A DNA stretch of 64,000 bases from Amycolatopsis arida (GTDB lineage: Bacteria; Actinomycetota; Actinomycetes; Mycobacteriales; Pseudonocardiaceae). The notes under the pieces were generated by a model. It was given only the letters and a program-made list of their open reading frames with translations. It was not told the origin of the DNA and ran no database searches. The position numbers were made by a program, and so were the translations under genes. Shown here in pieces: positions 63,222 to 64,000 of the stretch. Position 1 is the first letter of the stretch. The number at the start of each line of letters is the position of its first letter. The DNA lies in NCBI RefSeq assembly GCF_900115565.1, contig NZ_FOWW01000001.1, forward strand, positions 377,731 through 441,730, given 5' to 3'.

Positions 63222-64000
63222 TCAGCTGGCCAGTCGCCGGCGCAGCGCCGCGAGCTGCCCCGCCACGCTGCCGTCGATCACCTCGTCGCCGACCCGCACG
63301 ACGAGTCCCGCGCCGATCGAGGGGTCGAGCTCCACGTGCAGCGCGATCGGCCGCCCGTAGATCCGGTTCAGCTTCTCGGTGAGCCGTTCGCGCTGCTCCT
63401 CGGTCAGCTCGGTCGCGCTGGTCACGTGCGCCACCGACCGGGACCGCCGCTCGGCGGCCAGCTCGACCAGCTCCTCCAGACCGTCACCGACGTTGCGCCC
63501 GCGGGACCGCTCGATGACCTGCTCAGCGAGGATCCGGGTGACCGGGGTGACCTTGTCGCCGACGAGGTTGCGGACCAGCGAGCGCTTCGCCTCGACCGGC
63601 GCGCCCTGGTCGGACAGCGCCCGCTCCAGCTCGGGCTCGCCTTCCACGATACGGGAGATCCGGAAGAGCTGGTCCTCAACGGTTTCCAGCTCGCCGGCCC
63701 GCTCCGCGCTGGTCAACAGGGCCGACCGGCCCAGCGACTCCACGCCGTCGACCAGCTCCCGCGGGTTCGACCACCGGGCGCCGACCACGGCGTCGAGCAC
63801 CGTGAGGGTGGGCTCGGAGACCTTGTTCGCGAGCACCGCGCGGACCAGCCGCCTGCGCGCCTCCGGGTCGGACGAGGCGTCGCCGACCGCCCGGCGCAGC
63901 CCGACCTCCCTGCTGAGCAGGCCGACCACGGCGAGCAGCTCCTCACCGACGGCGGACGGGTCCGTCCCTGCGTCGCCGAGCACCTCGGCGAGGCGGGACT
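63222..64000 (-). CDS. atpH: ATP synthase delta subunit (5' part missing)
   Basis: At least 259 residues; the reading frame is open at the right edge, so the start lies outside. The delta domain is clear ([73 protein letters not shown]). Stator subunit that joins F1 to the b-subunits. Confidence 0.93.
   Translation of the reverse strand, partial: SRLAEVLGDAGTDPSAVGEELLAVVGLLSREVGLRRAVGDASSDPEARRRLVRAVLANKVSEPTLTVLDAVVGARWSNPRELVDGVESLGRSALLTSAERAGELETVEDQLFRISRIVEGEPELERALSDQGAPVEAKRSLVRNLVGDKVTPVTRILAEQVIERSRGRNVGDGLEELVELAAERRSRSVAHVTSATELTEEQRERLTEKLNRIYGRPIALHVELDPSIGAGLVVRVGDEVIDGSVAGQLAALRRRLAS

Overview
This is chromosomal DNA of a high-GC filamentous actinobacterium, most likely of the Pseudonocardiaceae (an Amycolatopsis/Prauserella/Saccharopolyspora-like genome). 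The call rests on gene content: two WhiB-family regulators, a DUF5753/DUF397 regulator pair, an F420-dependent oxidoreductase, NucS mismatch endonuclease, UdgX, DUF3558-type lipoproteins, GTG starts, a MurA with Asp in place of the fosfomycin-binding Cys, and the actinobacterial order ATP synthase - DUF2550 - cob(I)alamin adenosyltransferase - murA. Taxon is inferred; no rRNA or tRNA gene was recognised.

Layout. 1-3.9 kb: 3' part of a very large ALF-repeat polymorphic toxin with a small overlapping downstream gene (candidate immunity protein), both AT-richer and TTA-containing at the toxin tip. 3.9-8.9 kb: a molybdenum hydroxylase operon coxS-coxL-coxM-coxG of the form II CO-dehydrogenase type; its probable accessory genes lie apart at 10.9-13.2 kb (XdhC/CoxF, VWA/CoxE) and 19.3-20.8 kb (MoxR/CoxD, MobA-like). 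13.2-14.5 kb: a LuxR response regulator beside a decayed histidine kinase. 15-19 kb: a complete partner-switching sigma-factor module (PP2C phosphatase, STAS antagonist, SigF-like sigma factor, RsbW/UsfX-like anti-sigma factor), a divergent whiD-like gene and a second STAS protein. 20.8-23 kb: hydroxyacid dehydrogenase and glycerate kinase. 23.7-31 kb: stress and repair genes (UdgX, DUF5709, STAS, DUF202 pair, ANTAR protein, F420 oxidoreductase, second WhiB, type II NADH dehydrogenase). 31-36.5 kb: hydrolase, AraC and TetR regulators, methyltransferase, phosphodiesterase-like enzyme. 36.5-44 kb: two tandem lipoproteins, the dhaKLM dihydroxyacetone kinase operon, a third lipoprotein, a sodium/solute symporter. 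44-52 kb: NucS, Nudix hydrolase, enoyl-CoA hydratase, an ehuABCD-like ectoine ABC transporter, and a MeaA-type mutase. 52-57.5 kb: LysE exporter, secreted trypsin-like protease, FMN-binding protein, truncated Uma2, MurA, GH26-like enzyme, adenosyltransferase. 58.2 kb to the end: DUF2550 and the ATP synthase genes atpC-D-G-A-H on the minus strand, atpH running off the edge.

How parts connect. Three close matches to the SigF promoter pattern (GTTT, 16 bp, GGGTA or GGGCA) sit upstream of rsbW-sigF, the divergent whiD-like gene, and the DUF5709-152aa protein-udgX operon, so the sigma module probably controls itself, a WhiB regulator and a DNA-repair operon within this window.

Intergenic DNA is unusual: a roughly 90-115 bp element carrying a DnaA-box-like TTGTCCACA occurs three times (plus a decayed fourth copy), and most gene-free stretches carry tandem arrays with a period near 21 bp. 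These are the main structures not explained by genes.
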